From Bacteroidia bacterium (lineage in GTDB: Bacteria; Bacteroidota; Bacteroidia; B-17B0; Aurantibacillaceae): a DNA stretch of 64,000 bases. Made by a program: the position numbers and the translations under genes. Position 1 is the stretch's first letter, and each line of letters starts with the position of its first letter. The stretch spans positions 62,001 to 126,000 of the forward strand of contig JAEUTN010000022.1 in the NCBI GenBank assembly GCA_016787895.1, read 5' to 3'. This document shows, piece after piece, positions 52,884-62,006 of this stretch. Below the pieces are notes generated by a model, which saw only the letters and a list, made by a program, of their open reading frames with translations, had not been told where the DNA came from and made no database searches.

Positions 52884-54592
52884 ATACAGGTTCACATACT
52901 GCCCGTAAACGAAAGGACCTCAGCCGTTTTGTACTGCTGTGCGGGATTGTGGTGGCCCTGAACATTATTGGTTTTTATTTTTTCAAACGGTTTGACCTCA
53001 CCTCAGAAAAACGTTACACCCTTTCTTCGTCCACGATTAACATGTTGAAGAACCTGGACGATGAAGTGTATTTAAAAATTTATCTGCAGGGGGATTTTAA
53101 TCCCAGCTTCACACGACTGAGAAACGAAGCCCGGGAAATTCTCGGCGAATTCAGGGCTTATGCCAAGGACAACATTCAATACGAATTTGTGAACCCGGCC
53201 GAAGGATTGAGCAAAGCTCAGGCCAGTGAACTGGAAAGGCAGCTGTACGACAAAGGCCTTGTGCCTGAACAGATCATACAAAAAGGCAAGGAAAAAACCA
53301 CAGAAACCATTATCTGGCCCGGAGCCATAGTGAGTTTTAAAGGCAAAGAAACAGTTTGGCAAATTTTTAAACGCCAGATCGGTATTCCACCGGAAGAATG
53401 TGTGAACAATTCGGTGCAGGAACTGGAATATGGTTTAGCCAATGCCATTCGCAAATTGCAACAAAACAAAACCCGTGAAGTAACTTTCCTGGAAGGGCAT
53501 CACGAGCTGGACACTATCAAACAGTATCAGTTCATGAAATCGCTTTCGGAATATTATACAGTTAATCGCACTAAAATCGCGAAGGGCTTTGAATTGCACG
53601 CTTTGGATGGTACCGACCTGCTGATCATCTCCAAGCCCGATACCGCATTTTCGGATAAGGAAATTTTTACCATCGACCAGTTCATCATGAAAGGTGGAAA
53701 AGTGCTGTGGCTGATTGATCCCCTCGAAACAAGGTCCGACTCTCTGCGTTTAAAAGGGTTTACCCTTGGTCTTAACCGCGATCTGAACCTGGATGAAATG
53801 TTATTTAAGTATGGGGTAAGACTGAATCCCCTGTTGATTCAGGATTTGCAATGTGCCACCATCCCCATCAACACCGGCTTTAAAAAAGGAGAACCCAAAA
53901 TTGAAATGTTCCCCTGGGTTTACAATCCTTTGATTCTTCCCAACAGCGAACATCCTATCGTGAAAAATCTGGACCTCATCCGTTTTGAATTTCTCAGTTC
54001 ATTGGATACCGTTTCATCAGCAAGAGGCATCAAAAAAACCATTCTTCTGAAATCTTCCAAATACAGCAAAACCGTTCCGGCTCCTGCACGGGTGTATTTG
54101 GGCATGGTGCAAATGCAGGTGAAAGAATCCCAATTCAAAGACTCTTACCAACCCGTGGCCTGTTTGCTGGAAGGGTCCTTCAGCAGTTTTGTGGAATACC
54201 GTTTACCCAATGCTCTATTGCAGGATAGCAATTTCACCTACATCGACAAAGGCAAACCCAGCAAAATGATAGTGGTGGCAGATGGAGATGTAGCCGCCAA
54301 TGATTTTATGCGCAGCACGGGAGAAATTTTTGATCTGGGGTACGACCGATATACCCGACAGACCTTTGCCAACAAAACTTTTTTGCTGAATTGCGTAAAC
54401 TATTTACTGGACGACGAGGGCATGTTGCAATTGCGTTCAAGAGAAGTAAAACTACGATTGCTCGATAAGAAAAAAATCAATACAGAGCGCAGCAAATGGC
54501 AGGTGTTGAATGTGGCCGTTCCGCTAGTAGTATTAATTATAGTAGGCTGGCTGGTAGGGTATTTCAGAAAAAGGAAATACGCTTCTGCTTAA
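52877..54592 (+). CDS. gldG: Gliding-motility ABC substrate-binding protein GldG
   Basis: A 571-aa protein with one N-terminal membrane helix (about 15-35) and a C-terminal one (about 543-563). The large periplasmic part starts with the conserved FDLTSEKRYTLSSSTINMLKNLDDEVYLKIYLQGDFN. The GldG/ABC-type_uncharacterised fold is recognisable through KVLWLIDPLETRSDSLRL and MIVVADGDVAANDFM. It is translationally coupled to gldF and thought to form one complex. The C-terminal helix is followed by a short basic tail. Confidence 0.9.
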   Translation: MVNTGSHTARKRKDLSRFVLLCGIVVALNIIGFYFFKRFDLTSEKRYTLSSSTINMLKNLDDEVYLKIYLQGDFNPSFTRLRNEAREILGEFRAYAKDNIQYEFVNPAEGLSKAQASELERQLYDKGLVPEQIIQKGKEKTTETIIWPGAIVSFKGKETVWQIFKRQIGIPPEECVNNSVQELEYGLANAIRKLQQNKTREVTFLEGHHELDTIKQYQFMKSLSEYYTVNRTKIAKGFELHALDGTDLLIISKPDTAFSDKEIFTIDQFIMKGGKVLWLIDPLETRSDSLRLKGFTLGLNRDLNLDEMLFKYGVRLNPLLIQDLQCATIPINTGFKKGEPKIEMFPWVYNPLILPNSEHPIVKNLDLIRFEFLSSLDTVSSARGIKKTILLKSSKYSKTVPAPARVYLGMVQMQVKESQFKDSYQPVACLLEGSFSSFVEYRLPNALLQDSNFTYIDKGKPSKMIVVADGDVAANDFMRSTGEIFDLGYDRYTRQTFANKTFLLNCVNYLLDDEGMLQLRSREVKLRLLDKKKINTERSKWQVLNVAVPLVVLIIVGWLVGYFRKRKYASA

Positions 54593-54639
54593 ATAGTAAG
54601 CAAGCAAAACGTTAAGCCTGATTGTTTCCTCTTATAACT

Positions 54640-55314
54640 CTAAGAATGCAGACTAAAATTGGTTTCGAGTAAACCATTTTTTACTGCGAACATCACCACG
54701 CCGGCCGTATTGTTCACCCCTAACTTGTGCATGATGTTTTTACGGTGGGTGTTTACAGTGTGTGTACTAAGGCTGAGTTTATCGGCAATGAGTTTATTGG
54801 ATAAACCTTCGGCGATGCCGCGTATAATGTCAATTTCTCTTTCAGTCACCGGAATGCCATCGCAGGCCAGAGATTTGATAAACGAATTGTTTACCGCAAT
54901 TTCAGAACTGGCGGTTAAAATAGCTGCGATTTTACCACACACAAATTTATCACCGTTCAGGGAAGCGTTGATGGCTTCGAGGATTTCCAAACGGTCGCAT
55001 TCTTTTAAAAGATAACTGGAGATGCCGGTTGCGAGAATGGCACTGAATTCGGATTTGGAGAGAATTTCAGTAATGACCAAAAAGCGGGTTTTACTGTATT
55101 TTTTACACAGTTGCTCGAGTTCTTTAATGCTAATGCCCAGGGAAATAAAATCGAGTATAACCAGTTTTGGTTTGGAAAGTTGCAGCTGATTGATCAGGTC
55201 TTCTTTTTCTCCACAAACAGAGGGCACCAATTCAAATCCTTTGAGCTCTCCCACTAAAAGTTCGAGACCCACGCGGGACAAAAAATTTTTATCGGCAACC
55301 AGTACCTTAACCAT
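54640..55314 (-). CDS. LuxR/NarL-type response regulator
   Basis: A 224-aa two-domain regulator: receiver domain (about 1-120) with KVLVADKNF (acidic pocket only partly conserved), the candidate phosphoacceptor in LVILDFIS (about 53), and VITEILSKSEF. A LuxR-type helix-turn-helix (about 150-215) reads TEREIDIIRGIAEGLSNKLIADKLSLSTHTVNTHRKNIMHKLG. No sensor kinase gene adjoins, so its input is unknown. A promoter box TATCTTTG (55319-55326) ends 4 nt before the start codon. Confidence 0.9.
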   Translation of the reverse strand: MVKVLVADKNFLSRVGLELLVGELKGFELVPSVCGEKEDLINQLQLSKPKLVILDFISLGISIKELEQLCKKYSKTRFLVITEILSKSEFSAILATGISSYLLKECDRLEILEAINASLNGDKFVCGKIAAILTASSEIAVNNSFIKSLACDGIPVTEREIDIIRGIAEGLSNKLIADKLSLSTHTVNTHRKNIMHKLGVNNTAGVVMFAVKNGLLETNFSLHS

Positions 55315-55318
55315 GTGG

Positions 55319-55326
55319 CAAAGATA
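55319..55326 (-). promoter_or_regulatory. -7 box TATCTTTG of the LuxR-type regulator
   Basis: TAnnTTTG ending 4 nt before ATG 55314, the tightest spacing in the window; probable leaderless mRNA. Confidence 0.55.
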
Positions 55327-55349
55327 AGACAGTCTGCAGAAAGCAGCTG

Positions 55350-56267
55350 TTAAATTTTAATTAATTTTCCGTCGGATGCTAACAAACAATTGGGAAACAC
55401 AGCGGAAGCTTCTGTGTAAAAATCGTCCAACACCCTGTATCTGGCTGAAAAATGCCCCAGCAAAACCTGTTTTACACCGGCTTTAAGTGCAATATCGGCG
55501 GCTTGTTTGGCAGTGGAATGAAAGGTTTTAGCCGCCCGGGCCGCCTGATCCTCAAGAAATGTACTTTCGTGGTACAATAAATCAACCCCTTGAATGTATC
55601 CACATACTTCTTCGTTGTATTTGGTGTCGCTACAATAAGCGTAGGCACGCGGAGGTAAAGGATCTATGGTGAGCTCGCTGTTTTTAACCAGTTCCCCATC
55701 GGCGTTCAGCACGTCCAGTCCCTTACGCAAAAGCTGAATGTCGGCAGTTGATACTTTATGTTTCTCTAATTTGAATTTATCGATTTTCCTGGGGAGTTTT
55801 TTCTCCCGAAACAAAAATCCATTGCAATGAATGCGGTGTTGCAAGGGGAAAGCGTGAACTTCCACTTTTTCATCTTCAAACAGCATTTTTGAAGTGCCGG
55901 GACTGGTTTCGTGCCATTGAACAGGAAAGTTCAGCCGGGTGTCAGACAATTTATTCAGTTTGTCCATTACTTCTTTCAATCCGGGTGGCGCGTATATGTT
56001 AAGCGGTTGTTGACGACCCAGCAAATGCATGCTGCTAAGCAAACCAGGAAGTCCAAAAAAATGATCACCGTGCAGGTGAGAGATAAAAATGTGATCGATG
56101 GACTGGAACTTGGCTTTAAACCGACGAAGTTGGATTTGTGTGGCCTCTCCGCAATCGATAAGAAAATACCGCTCGGCGATGTTCAGCAACTGGGCGCTGA
56201 CATTTCGGCTGCTGGTTGGGCTGGCGGAGGAACTTCCGAGTATGAGCAATTCAAAACTTTGGCGCAC
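55350..56267 (-). CDS. rnz: Ribonuclease Z
   Basis: A 305-aa metallo-beta-lactamase-fold endonuclease that trims tRNA 3' ends. The zinc motif is HISHLHGDHFFGLPGLL (HxHxDH near residues 54-59), with further ligands in LLYHESTFLEDQA, AYCSDTKYNEE and LLGHFSARY. The N-terminus FELLILGSSSASPTSS is typical. I choose GTG 56267 as start. The open frame reaches TTG 56285, but a TACATTTG promoter box at 56283-56290 overlaps that codon and puts the transcript start downstream of it. Confidence 0.92.
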   Translation of the reverse strand: MRQSFELLILGSSSASPTSSRNVSAQLLNIAERYFLIDCGEATQIQLRRFKAKFQSIDHIFISHLHGDHFFGLPGLLSSMHLLGRQQPLNIYAPPGLKEVMDKLNKLSDTRLNFPVQWHETSPGTSKMLFEDEKVEVHAFPLQHRIHCNGFLFREKKLPRKIDKFKLEKHKVSTADIQLLRKGLDVLNADGELVKNSELTIDPLPPRAYAYCSDTKYNEEVCGYIQGVDLLYHESTFLEDQAARAAKTFHSTAKQAADIALKAGVKQVLLGHFSARYRVLDDFYTEASAVFPNCLLASDGKLIKI

Positions 56268-56282
56268 GCGGTTTGAAACAAA

Positions 56283-56290
56283 CAAATGTA
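56283..56290 (-). promoter_or_regulatory. -7 box TACATTTG of rnz
   Basis: Perfect TAnnTTTG on the minus strand, 15 nt before GTG 56267. Confidence 0.5.
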
Positions 56291-56383
56291 AGAAAGCCTT
56301 TCAGAGGAAAAAGAATACCATCAAAATGGTTGAACCGCCGAATTTACAAGCCAGGCGCATTTGCATAAACCACAGCTAATGCC

Positions 56384-56391
56384 TACTTTTG
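56384..56391 (+). promoter_or_regulatory. -7 box TACTTTTG of ndk
   Basis: TAnnTTTG 19 nt before ATG 56411. Confidence 0.5.
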
Positions 56392-56410
56392 CTGCCCAAA
56401 TAAAAGCAAA

Positions 56411-56830
56411 ATGACAGGTACACTCACATTTACAATGATCAAGCCCGATGCGGTTGAAGCCAACAACATTGGTCCTATTTTGGCCATGATCAATAAAGCA
56501 GGATTTAAAATAGAGGCCATGAAATACATGCGCCTGACACGGGAGCAGGCCGGACAGTTTTACGCGGTTCACAAGGAAAGACCTTTTTTTGGTGAATTAA
56601 CCGAATACATGAGCAGTGGGCCCATTGTGGCCGTGGTGCTTCGCAAAAACAACGCGGTTGCCGATTTCAGAGAATTGATTGGTGCTACCGATCCCAGCAA
56701 AGCGGCTGAAGGTACCATTCGTAAACTGTTTGCAAAATCCATTGCGGCTAATGCGGTACATGGCAGCGACAGTGATAAAAACGCATTGGCGGAAGCCGAT
56801 TTTTTCTTTTCACAACTCGAAAGGTTCTGA
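56411..56830 (+). CDS. ndk: Nucleoside diphosphate kinase
   Basis: A 139-aa enzyme that balances NTP pools by ping-pong phosphate transfer. The phospho-histidine is H117 in NAVHGSDS. Other signatures are [35 protein letters not shown] and [14 protein letters not shown]. Normal length. Monocistronic, with its own promoter and a rho-independent terminator right after the stop. Confidence 0.97.
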   Translation: MTGTLTFTMIKPDAVEANNIGPILAMINKAGFKIEAMKYMRLTREQAGQFYAVHKERPFFGELTEYMSSGPIVAVVLRKNNAVADFRELIGATDPSKAAEGTIRKLFAKSIAANAVHGSDSDKNALAEADFFFSQLERF

Positions 56831-56850
56831 TAAAGGACTTAGTTTCATTG

Positions 56851-56886
56851 AACCCCAATTGACCTTCAGGTTGTTGGGGTTTTTTC
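56851..56886 (+). terminator. Rho-independent terminator of ndk
   Basis: AACCCCAA pairs with TTGGGGTT across a short inner loop, followed by a run of six T. Confidence 0.8.
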
Positions 56887-56978
56887 GTTTCCCTACCGCC
56901 TGAAGTACAAATGAAGCCAGTTCTAAAAAAAGATGGTTTTTTTGAGAAAAAGAGGGGAATCTGATTTTGATATTTGAG

Positions 56979-56986
56979 TATATTTG
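56979..56986 (+). promoter_or_regulatory. -7 box TATATTTG of the giant T9SS protein gene
   Basis: Perfect TAnnTTTG 46 nt before the first ATG (57033); the leader in between is AT-rich. Confidence 0.5.
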
Positions 56987-57032
56987 AACAAATTTGTTAA
57001 AATTTACAAATACTTTACACCTTATTCGCTGT

Positions 57033-60000
57033 ATGATGATTCAAAGATTTACGAAACTTGGCAAAACTTTAGGTCTAGTGGGTTTGCTTTCCCTTTCAGG
57101 ACTAATTGAGGCTCAGAACTTTAACTGGGCTCCGGCAGGTCCGATCTATTCGGCAGGTCGTTCAAGAAACATGGTGATAGACAAGTCCGATGTAAGCGGA
57201 AAAACGCTTTTTGTAGGAAGTACAACCAGTGGTGTATTCAGATCAATTGACGGAGGCGCGAATTGGGCGGCAATGGACGACCAGGGCACAGTGCGTAATA
57301 TTTCTTACATGGCTCAGGCTTCCGACAACATTATTTATGTAGGCACCGGTGAAGGTTTTCTGCGTCCGGGCCAAAAAGCCAAGGCTCAGGCCGGAACAGG
57401 TTTATACAAACTCAATGGTAACACCTTGGTGCCGGTAGCGGGCTCAGCTATTACAGGAACAGTTATTAATCGTATTGCCTGCCATCCAACCAATAGCAAC
57501 ATCATTGCTCTTGCCACCAATTTAGGGGTACTGATTTCTACAGATGGCGGAACCAGTTTTAATGCCGCATCGGTGCCCAATACAACAGTTAACGTAACAG
57601 TGGGTATTGATGTGAAATTCAACTCAGCGGGAATTTTATTCTTCTCTATTGGAAACTCTGAGGGTACAAGCTCTCTTGCCACAGTAGCCACAAAAGTGTA
57701 TAAATCCACTGACAATACGTTAAGCAGCTTTACAAACATTACACCTGTATCTGCAGTGCTTTCTGATTCCAATTACGGAAGGATTGAATTGGCTGTTTCA
57801 CCAAGCAGTCCTAATGTGATTTATGCTTCCTGCGCTAAAAAATACACCAACAACAGTTCCGCTTCCCTTCAGGGTTTGTTTGTGAGCGATGATGCAGGCG
57901 CCAACTGGGGTTTGATTGTTCAGGGCTCTTCACAAATCGACCCGCTTTCTAACGGCGGCACCATTGCCACAGGTGATTATTCTCAGGTGATTTTGGTGAA
58001 CCCAACCAATCCGGGGCAATTGTTTATTGGAGGTTATTACTTTTTCGTTTGGACCAAAACCAGCGCATCCTACGTCAACAATCCTATCGGTTTGTGGGCT
58101 CAGGCCGGAAGTCCTTTTGCAAGCGGAAGCCCATTTTACCTTCACGAAAATATTCATGACATCAAAATTGCAGGTTCAGGAAGCACAGCTAAATTTTATT
58201 TTATCACCGATGCGGGGATTTACCGCTCGAGCGATATAGTTTCTGTTAATCAAAATTTCCCTCCATCCTTTCAGCCTTTCTATAAAGGATTGGTTACCGG
58301 TCAGTTTAACTCTGTGAGTATAGAAAGTTTTCCTTTGGGCGCGAATACCGGCAGCAATGCAGTACCGGGCTCAGCAGTGGTGCCTTACTCCGGCTTTATT
58401 GGTGGCACCGGCGCCAATGGATTAACCTACTATAGCGGAACCGCAGATAATGTTTCGAGTGAAATTTCGTACCTGAGCGGTGAGGTTTACAATGCCGAAT
58501 ATTCCAAGATTCTTTCGGACGCGGCTTTAACAACAGTAGGTACCGGTGGACTTTACCGCACCACAAATGCAAAAAATGCGAATCCGGCTTTGGTGAACGT
58601 GAACTACTACAGTGGCGCTCTTTCGAAAGTTGCACCAACGGCAGCCGATTTTGTAAACACCGGTTACGCTACCAGCGGCACTCCTTTTAAACTTTGGGAA
58701 AATCACGGACAAGTGAGCCCTACTCCGGATAACGCTGTATTTTACAACGACTCCAGCCGTTTTCAGGCTTCAATGATTGGTTTGGCAACACTCACCACAC
58801 AAACCTCTTTCAGCTTCCAGGCTGCACGTCCGAATAAATTTGCATTGATCGACAGTATTGTTATTCGTACCGCAACAGTAACCGTGCCAGGTGCCCCTGT
58901 TTTAAATGTGCCTTTCAGCGGCTCTGACAGAAAAGACCTGATGATTACCTTAAACCCCAGCTATTCAGTTGGCTCAACAACCACCGTTCCTTCGTTTACC
59001 GTAGTGAATGTAACACCCGGCACCACTTCAGAAAGTCCATACGGTCTCAACCCAAGCAGCAATGCCTTGCACGGGGTAACGCTTAATGCTCAGTCGCTTT
59101 CTGACAACATCAGCATCACCTTTACGGCGCCGCCATTTGCCAATAAAACGCAAACCTTTGCCAACGTACCTGATCCTGCCTCTTACTACAGGGTGTTTGC
59201 AACTGTGTTTTACAAATACAAAGCCGGAGACACGATTCAAGTGGTTGACAACAACATCTCTACAAAAACCACTTCTTACACCGCGGTTTTAACCAATTCC
59301 CTCAGCTGGAGGTATGGCCCAGCGCCTGCTTACACCCTTGTGGCCAATACGGCCACACCTGTGCTTAACCCTACCTTTGTTGTTACACCGGGTAATGCTA
59401 CATCAAACTCTGCCACCATTACCGTGAACAACTGGCTGGCTATGCCGTATACTATTACTACTACGGGTGATTACACACTTTCTGTTCCTCCCGTTGAACA
59501 TACCATAACAGCTACCAGCACTTTGGTAAGTCCTACTTCTTATACCCTTTTCCCGGGTGCCATTACCCAAACCAATGCAGTGTTTGTGGTGACTCCAACC
59601 GCCACTACCATTTATACTATTACCGCGAACAATGGTACCGCCACGGCTGATACCTACAGCACAATTGGTGCTTCTACTTTTGTACTTGACCCGGGTAACG
59701 TTAACCAGGCTTCGAACATATTTACAGTGAATTTAACCGCCAGTGCGGTGTTCACACTACAGGGTTTAAGTTCCAACACCCTGACCGGTTTAAACACCAG
59801 CGCTACCACCACGCTCAATCCCATCCGGACATTCAGCACAGTAGGCGGTACCGGCTACCCGCCATTTCCATCCAACAACCCAACTGTAAAAATTCCCATG
59901 GTGCGTTCGGCACGCCTTGCTTTAGCGCTTAACTACCAGCAAATCACAGGTGGGGCAAATGCTATTGTCGTAAGTAAAGCTCCATTGAATCTGAATGATC

Positions 60001-61061
60001 CATTGAATTTTGTGCGTGTCAGCCAAAGCGGATGTTTAACCGACGATGCCAACGGCGCTCCAACCAACAGCACCATCAGCATTCCCGGAAAACCAACTTT
60101 GATTGAGTGGAGCAAAAAAGGAACCGAATTGTATTATGCCACTGACGATAACAAATTGTACCGTGTGTCGCATATCACCGATATCATGGATCTTTCTCCA
60201 TCCAGCTATTCGGGTAAATTTTTTACTGATGTGTTTGCTTACAACGGTGGTTCGCCTTCCACACCAAACGCAGCCACCATTAACCCGGTTTCGCCTTACC
60301 GCACAACTTTGATTGGTTCCTTCACCAAGCCGATTACCAGCATCAATATTACCAACGACGATGCCTTTATGGCGCTTACCTTTAATGACCCGGCTCCAAC
60401 AGGAACTGCAGGTATTGTGATGTACAACACAAACAGCATCAAAACCTCCAATTCCACCAACATCGGCTGGAGCAAAAGGGACGGTACAGGTTTAAGCAAT
60501 GTGGTGACGTATTGCGCTTTATTGGAAGCCAATGACAATAAAAAGATGTTTGTTGGAACCGATAACGGCATCTACTATACACCGGATGTAACTTCCGCTT
60601 CTCCGGCCTGGGTGAAAGCCAACAACGGAATTCTGCCAAACGTTCAGATCTTCGATATTGAACAACAAACCCTGAACAACTCCAGCTGCTACAATTCAGG
60701 ACAAATTTATGTGGCCACCAATGGTCGTGGTATCTGGACCAACAATGCCTATTTGAACAGCTATTATGTATCAGTTGAGGAATTTGACGATAAGGTGACT
60801 GAAAACAACATTACCATGTATCCTAACCCTACCAGTGGTGCAGTGACTATAGAATTCGAAACTGAAAACAACGAAGAAGCTACCATACAGGTGTTTGATC
60901 TTAACGGACGTATGGTTAAATCACTTCCTGCCCAAAAAGCCGGTACCGGAATGATGAAACAAACGCTTGAAACAGGCGATCTGAACGCCGGTATTTACAT
61001 CATCAGTGTAAGCGGTGACAGTAATGTAAAACGCGCCGCAAAACTCATCGTTACCAAATAA
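57033..61061 (+). CDS. Giant T9SS-secreted beta-propeller protein
   Basis: A protein of about 1342 aa. The signal peptide is at about 1-27 (ending LIEAQ). The first half has beta-propeller repeats with Asp-box (BNR) motifs such as SIDGGANW, STDGGTSF and SDDAGANW. A Thr/Ser/Asn/Val-rich adhesin-like middle follows (about 700-950), with repeats reading FVVTP-NATS and FVVTPTATT. A second propeller part contains NKKMFVGTDNGIYYT and GQIYVATNGRGIWTN. The C-terminal type A sorting domain begins MYPNPTSGAVTIEFE and ends AAKLIVTK. It should be exported by the T9SS and displayed or released. Two adjacent ATGs (57033, 57036) are possible starts. No catalytic site is apparent; adhesion or polymer binding is likely. 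Confidence 0.88.
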   Translation: MMIQRFTKLGKTLGLVGLLSLSGLIEAQNFNWAPAGPIYSAGRSRNMVIDKSDVSGKTLFVGSTTSGVFRSIDGGANWAAMDDQGTVRNISYMAQASDNIIYVGTGEGFLRPGQKAKAQAGTGLYKLNGNTLVPVAGSAITGTVINRIACHPTNSNIIALATNLGVLISTDGGTSFNAASVPNTTVNVTVGIDVKFNSAGILFFSIGNSEGTSSLATVATKVYKSTDNTLSSFTNITPVSAVLSDSNYGRIELAVSPSSPNVIYASCAKKYTNNSSASLQGLFVSDDAGANWGLIVQGSSQIDPLSNGGTIATGDYSQVILVNPTNPGQLFIGGYYFFVWTKTSASYVNNPIGLWAQAGSPFASGSPFYLHENIHDIKIAGSGSTAKFYFITDAGIYRSSDIVSVNQNFPPSFQPFYKGLVTGQFNSVSIESFPLGANTGSNAVPGSAVVPYSGFIGGTGANGLTYYSGTADNVSSEISYLSGEVYNAEYSKILSDAALTTVGTGGLYRTTNAKNANPALVNVNYYSGALSKVAPTAADFVNTGYATSGTPFKLWENHGQVSPTPDNAVFYNDSSRFQASMIGLATLTTQTSFSFQAARPNKFALIDSIVIRTATVTVPGAPVLNVPFSGSDRKDLMITLNPSYSVGSTTTVPSFTVVNVTPGTTSESPYGLNPSSNALHGVTLNAQSLSDNISITFTAPPFANKTQTFANVPDPASYYRVFATVFYKYKAGDTIQVVDNNISTKTTSYTAVLTNSLSWRYGPAPAYTLVANTATPVLNPTFVVTPGNATSNSATITVNNWLAMPYTITTTGDYTLSVPPVEHTITATSTLVSPTSYTLFPGAITQTNAVFVVTPTATTIYTITANNGTATADTYSTIGASTFVLDPGNVNQASNIFTVNLTASAVFTLQGLSSNTLTGLNTSATTTLNPIRTFSTVGGTGYPPFPSNNPTVKIPMVRSARLALALNYQQITGGANAIVVSKAPLNLNDPLNFVRVSQSGCLTDDANGAPTNSTISIPGKPTLIEWSKKGTELYYATDDNKLYRVSHITDIMDLSPSSYSGKFFTDVFAYNGGSPSTPNAATINPVSPYRTTLIGSFTKPITSINITNDDAFMALTFNDPAPTGTAGIVMYNTNSIKTSNSTNIGWSKRDGTGLSNVVTYCALLEANDNKKMFVGTDNGIYYTPDVTSASPAWVKANNGILPNVQIFDIEQQTLNNSSCYNSGQIYVATNGRGIWTNNAYLNSYYVSVEEFDDKVTENNITMYPNPTSGAVTIEFETENNEEATIQVFDLNGRMVKSLPAQKAGTGMMKQTLETGDLNAGIYIISVSGDSNVKRAAKLIVTK

Positions 61062-61077
61062 CAGGTCCTTCTTAATA

Positions 61078-61112
61078 AAAAGGCTGCTCCGAAAAGGGCA
61101 GCTTTTTTTTTG
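61078..61112 (+). terminator. Rho-independent terminator of the giant T9SS protein gene
   Basis: GGCTGC...GCAGC stem with a Pu-rich loop, followed by nine T. Confidence 0.85.
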
Positions 61113-61116
61113 CCCT

Positions 61117-61124
61117 TACCTTTA
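61117..61124 (+). promoter_or_regulatory. -7 box TACCTTTA of murQ
   Basis: TAnnTTTA 21 nt before ATG 61146, right after the terminator. Confidence 0.5.
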
Positions 61125-61145
61125 GGTATTGAAGCCCCCTCCCAA

Positions 61146-61964
61146 ATGAAAACAACCGAAGCCGATTCAAAGTACGACCACCTTGAGAAAATGGACACCC
61201 GCGATTTGCTCAAAGGCATGAACAAAGAAGACCGGGAAGTACCAAAGGCCATTAAAAAAGCCATCCCCAGCATCGAAAAACTGGTGAACGCGGTTTATGC
61301 CAAAATGAAAAAAGGAGGGCGTTTGTTTTATCTTGGTGCCGGAACCAGCGGGCGTCTGGGAATTGTTGATGCTAGTGAATGTCCACCCACTTTTGGTGTT
61401 GAACATGGCCTGGTAATTGGTTTAATTGCAGGGGGTGATGCAGCCATAAGAAAAGCGGTGGAATTTGCCGAGGACGATTTAAAACAAGGCTGGAAAGATT
61501 TGCAGAAGTACAAAATCACTTCAAAGGACAGCGTAATTGGCATTGCCGCTTCGGGCTCAACACCCTATGTTATTGGGGCATTACAGGAATGCCGTAAACA
61601 CAAGATTCTTACCGGATGCATCACCTGTAACAAACATTCTGAGCTGGCTAAAGTGGCCGATTTCCCTGTGGAAGTGGTGGTGGGTCCTGAATTTGTAACC
61701 GGCTCCACTCGCATGAAAAGCGGTACAGCCCAAAAACTGGTGCTAAACATGATTTCCACTTCTGTGATGATCAAGCTTGGGCGGGTGAAGGGCAATAAAA
61801 TGGTGGACATGCAATTGAGCAACAACAAACTGATTGAACGCGGCACTGCCATGCTCATGCGCAATACCGGATTAAAAGACAAAAACCTGGCCAAAAAAGA
61901 ACTCCTGAAACACAAAAGCGTAAGGAAAGCAACAGAGGCGATTTTAAAAAGAGGTAAGAAGTGA
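61146..61964 (+). CDS. murQ: N-acetylmuramic acid 6-phosphate etherase MurQ
   Basis: A 272-aa SIS-domain lyase that splits the lactyl ether of MurNAc-6-phosphate to GlcNAc-6-phosphate and D-lactate in peptidoglycan recycling. The substrate loop is GAGTSGRLGIVDASECPPTF with catalytic E78, and a second signature is TGSTRMKSGTAQKLVLNMI. Start ATG 61146 is preferred: the frame upstream to 61110 contains the promoter box. It is shorter than the roughly 300-aa E. coli enzyme through a trimmed C-terminus. No anmK or nagA is adjacent. Confidence 0.94.
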   Translation: MKTTEADSKYDHLEKMDTRDLLKGMNKEDREVPKAIKKAIPSIEKLVNAVYAKMKKGGRLFYLGAGTSGRLGIVDASECPPTFGVEHGLVIGLIAGGDAAIRKAVEFAEDDLKQGWKDLQKYKITSKDSVIGIAASGSTPYVIGALQECRKHKILTGCITCNKHSELAKVADFPVEVVVGPEFVTGSTRMKSGTAQKLVLNMISTSVMIKLGRVKGNKMVDMQLSNNKLIERGTAMLMRNTGLKDKNLAKKELLKHKSVRKATEAILKRGKK

Positions 61965-62006
61965 TTCTTTTCCTTTTTAGTCGCGTATTTCTTAAATCCG
62001 ATCTAA

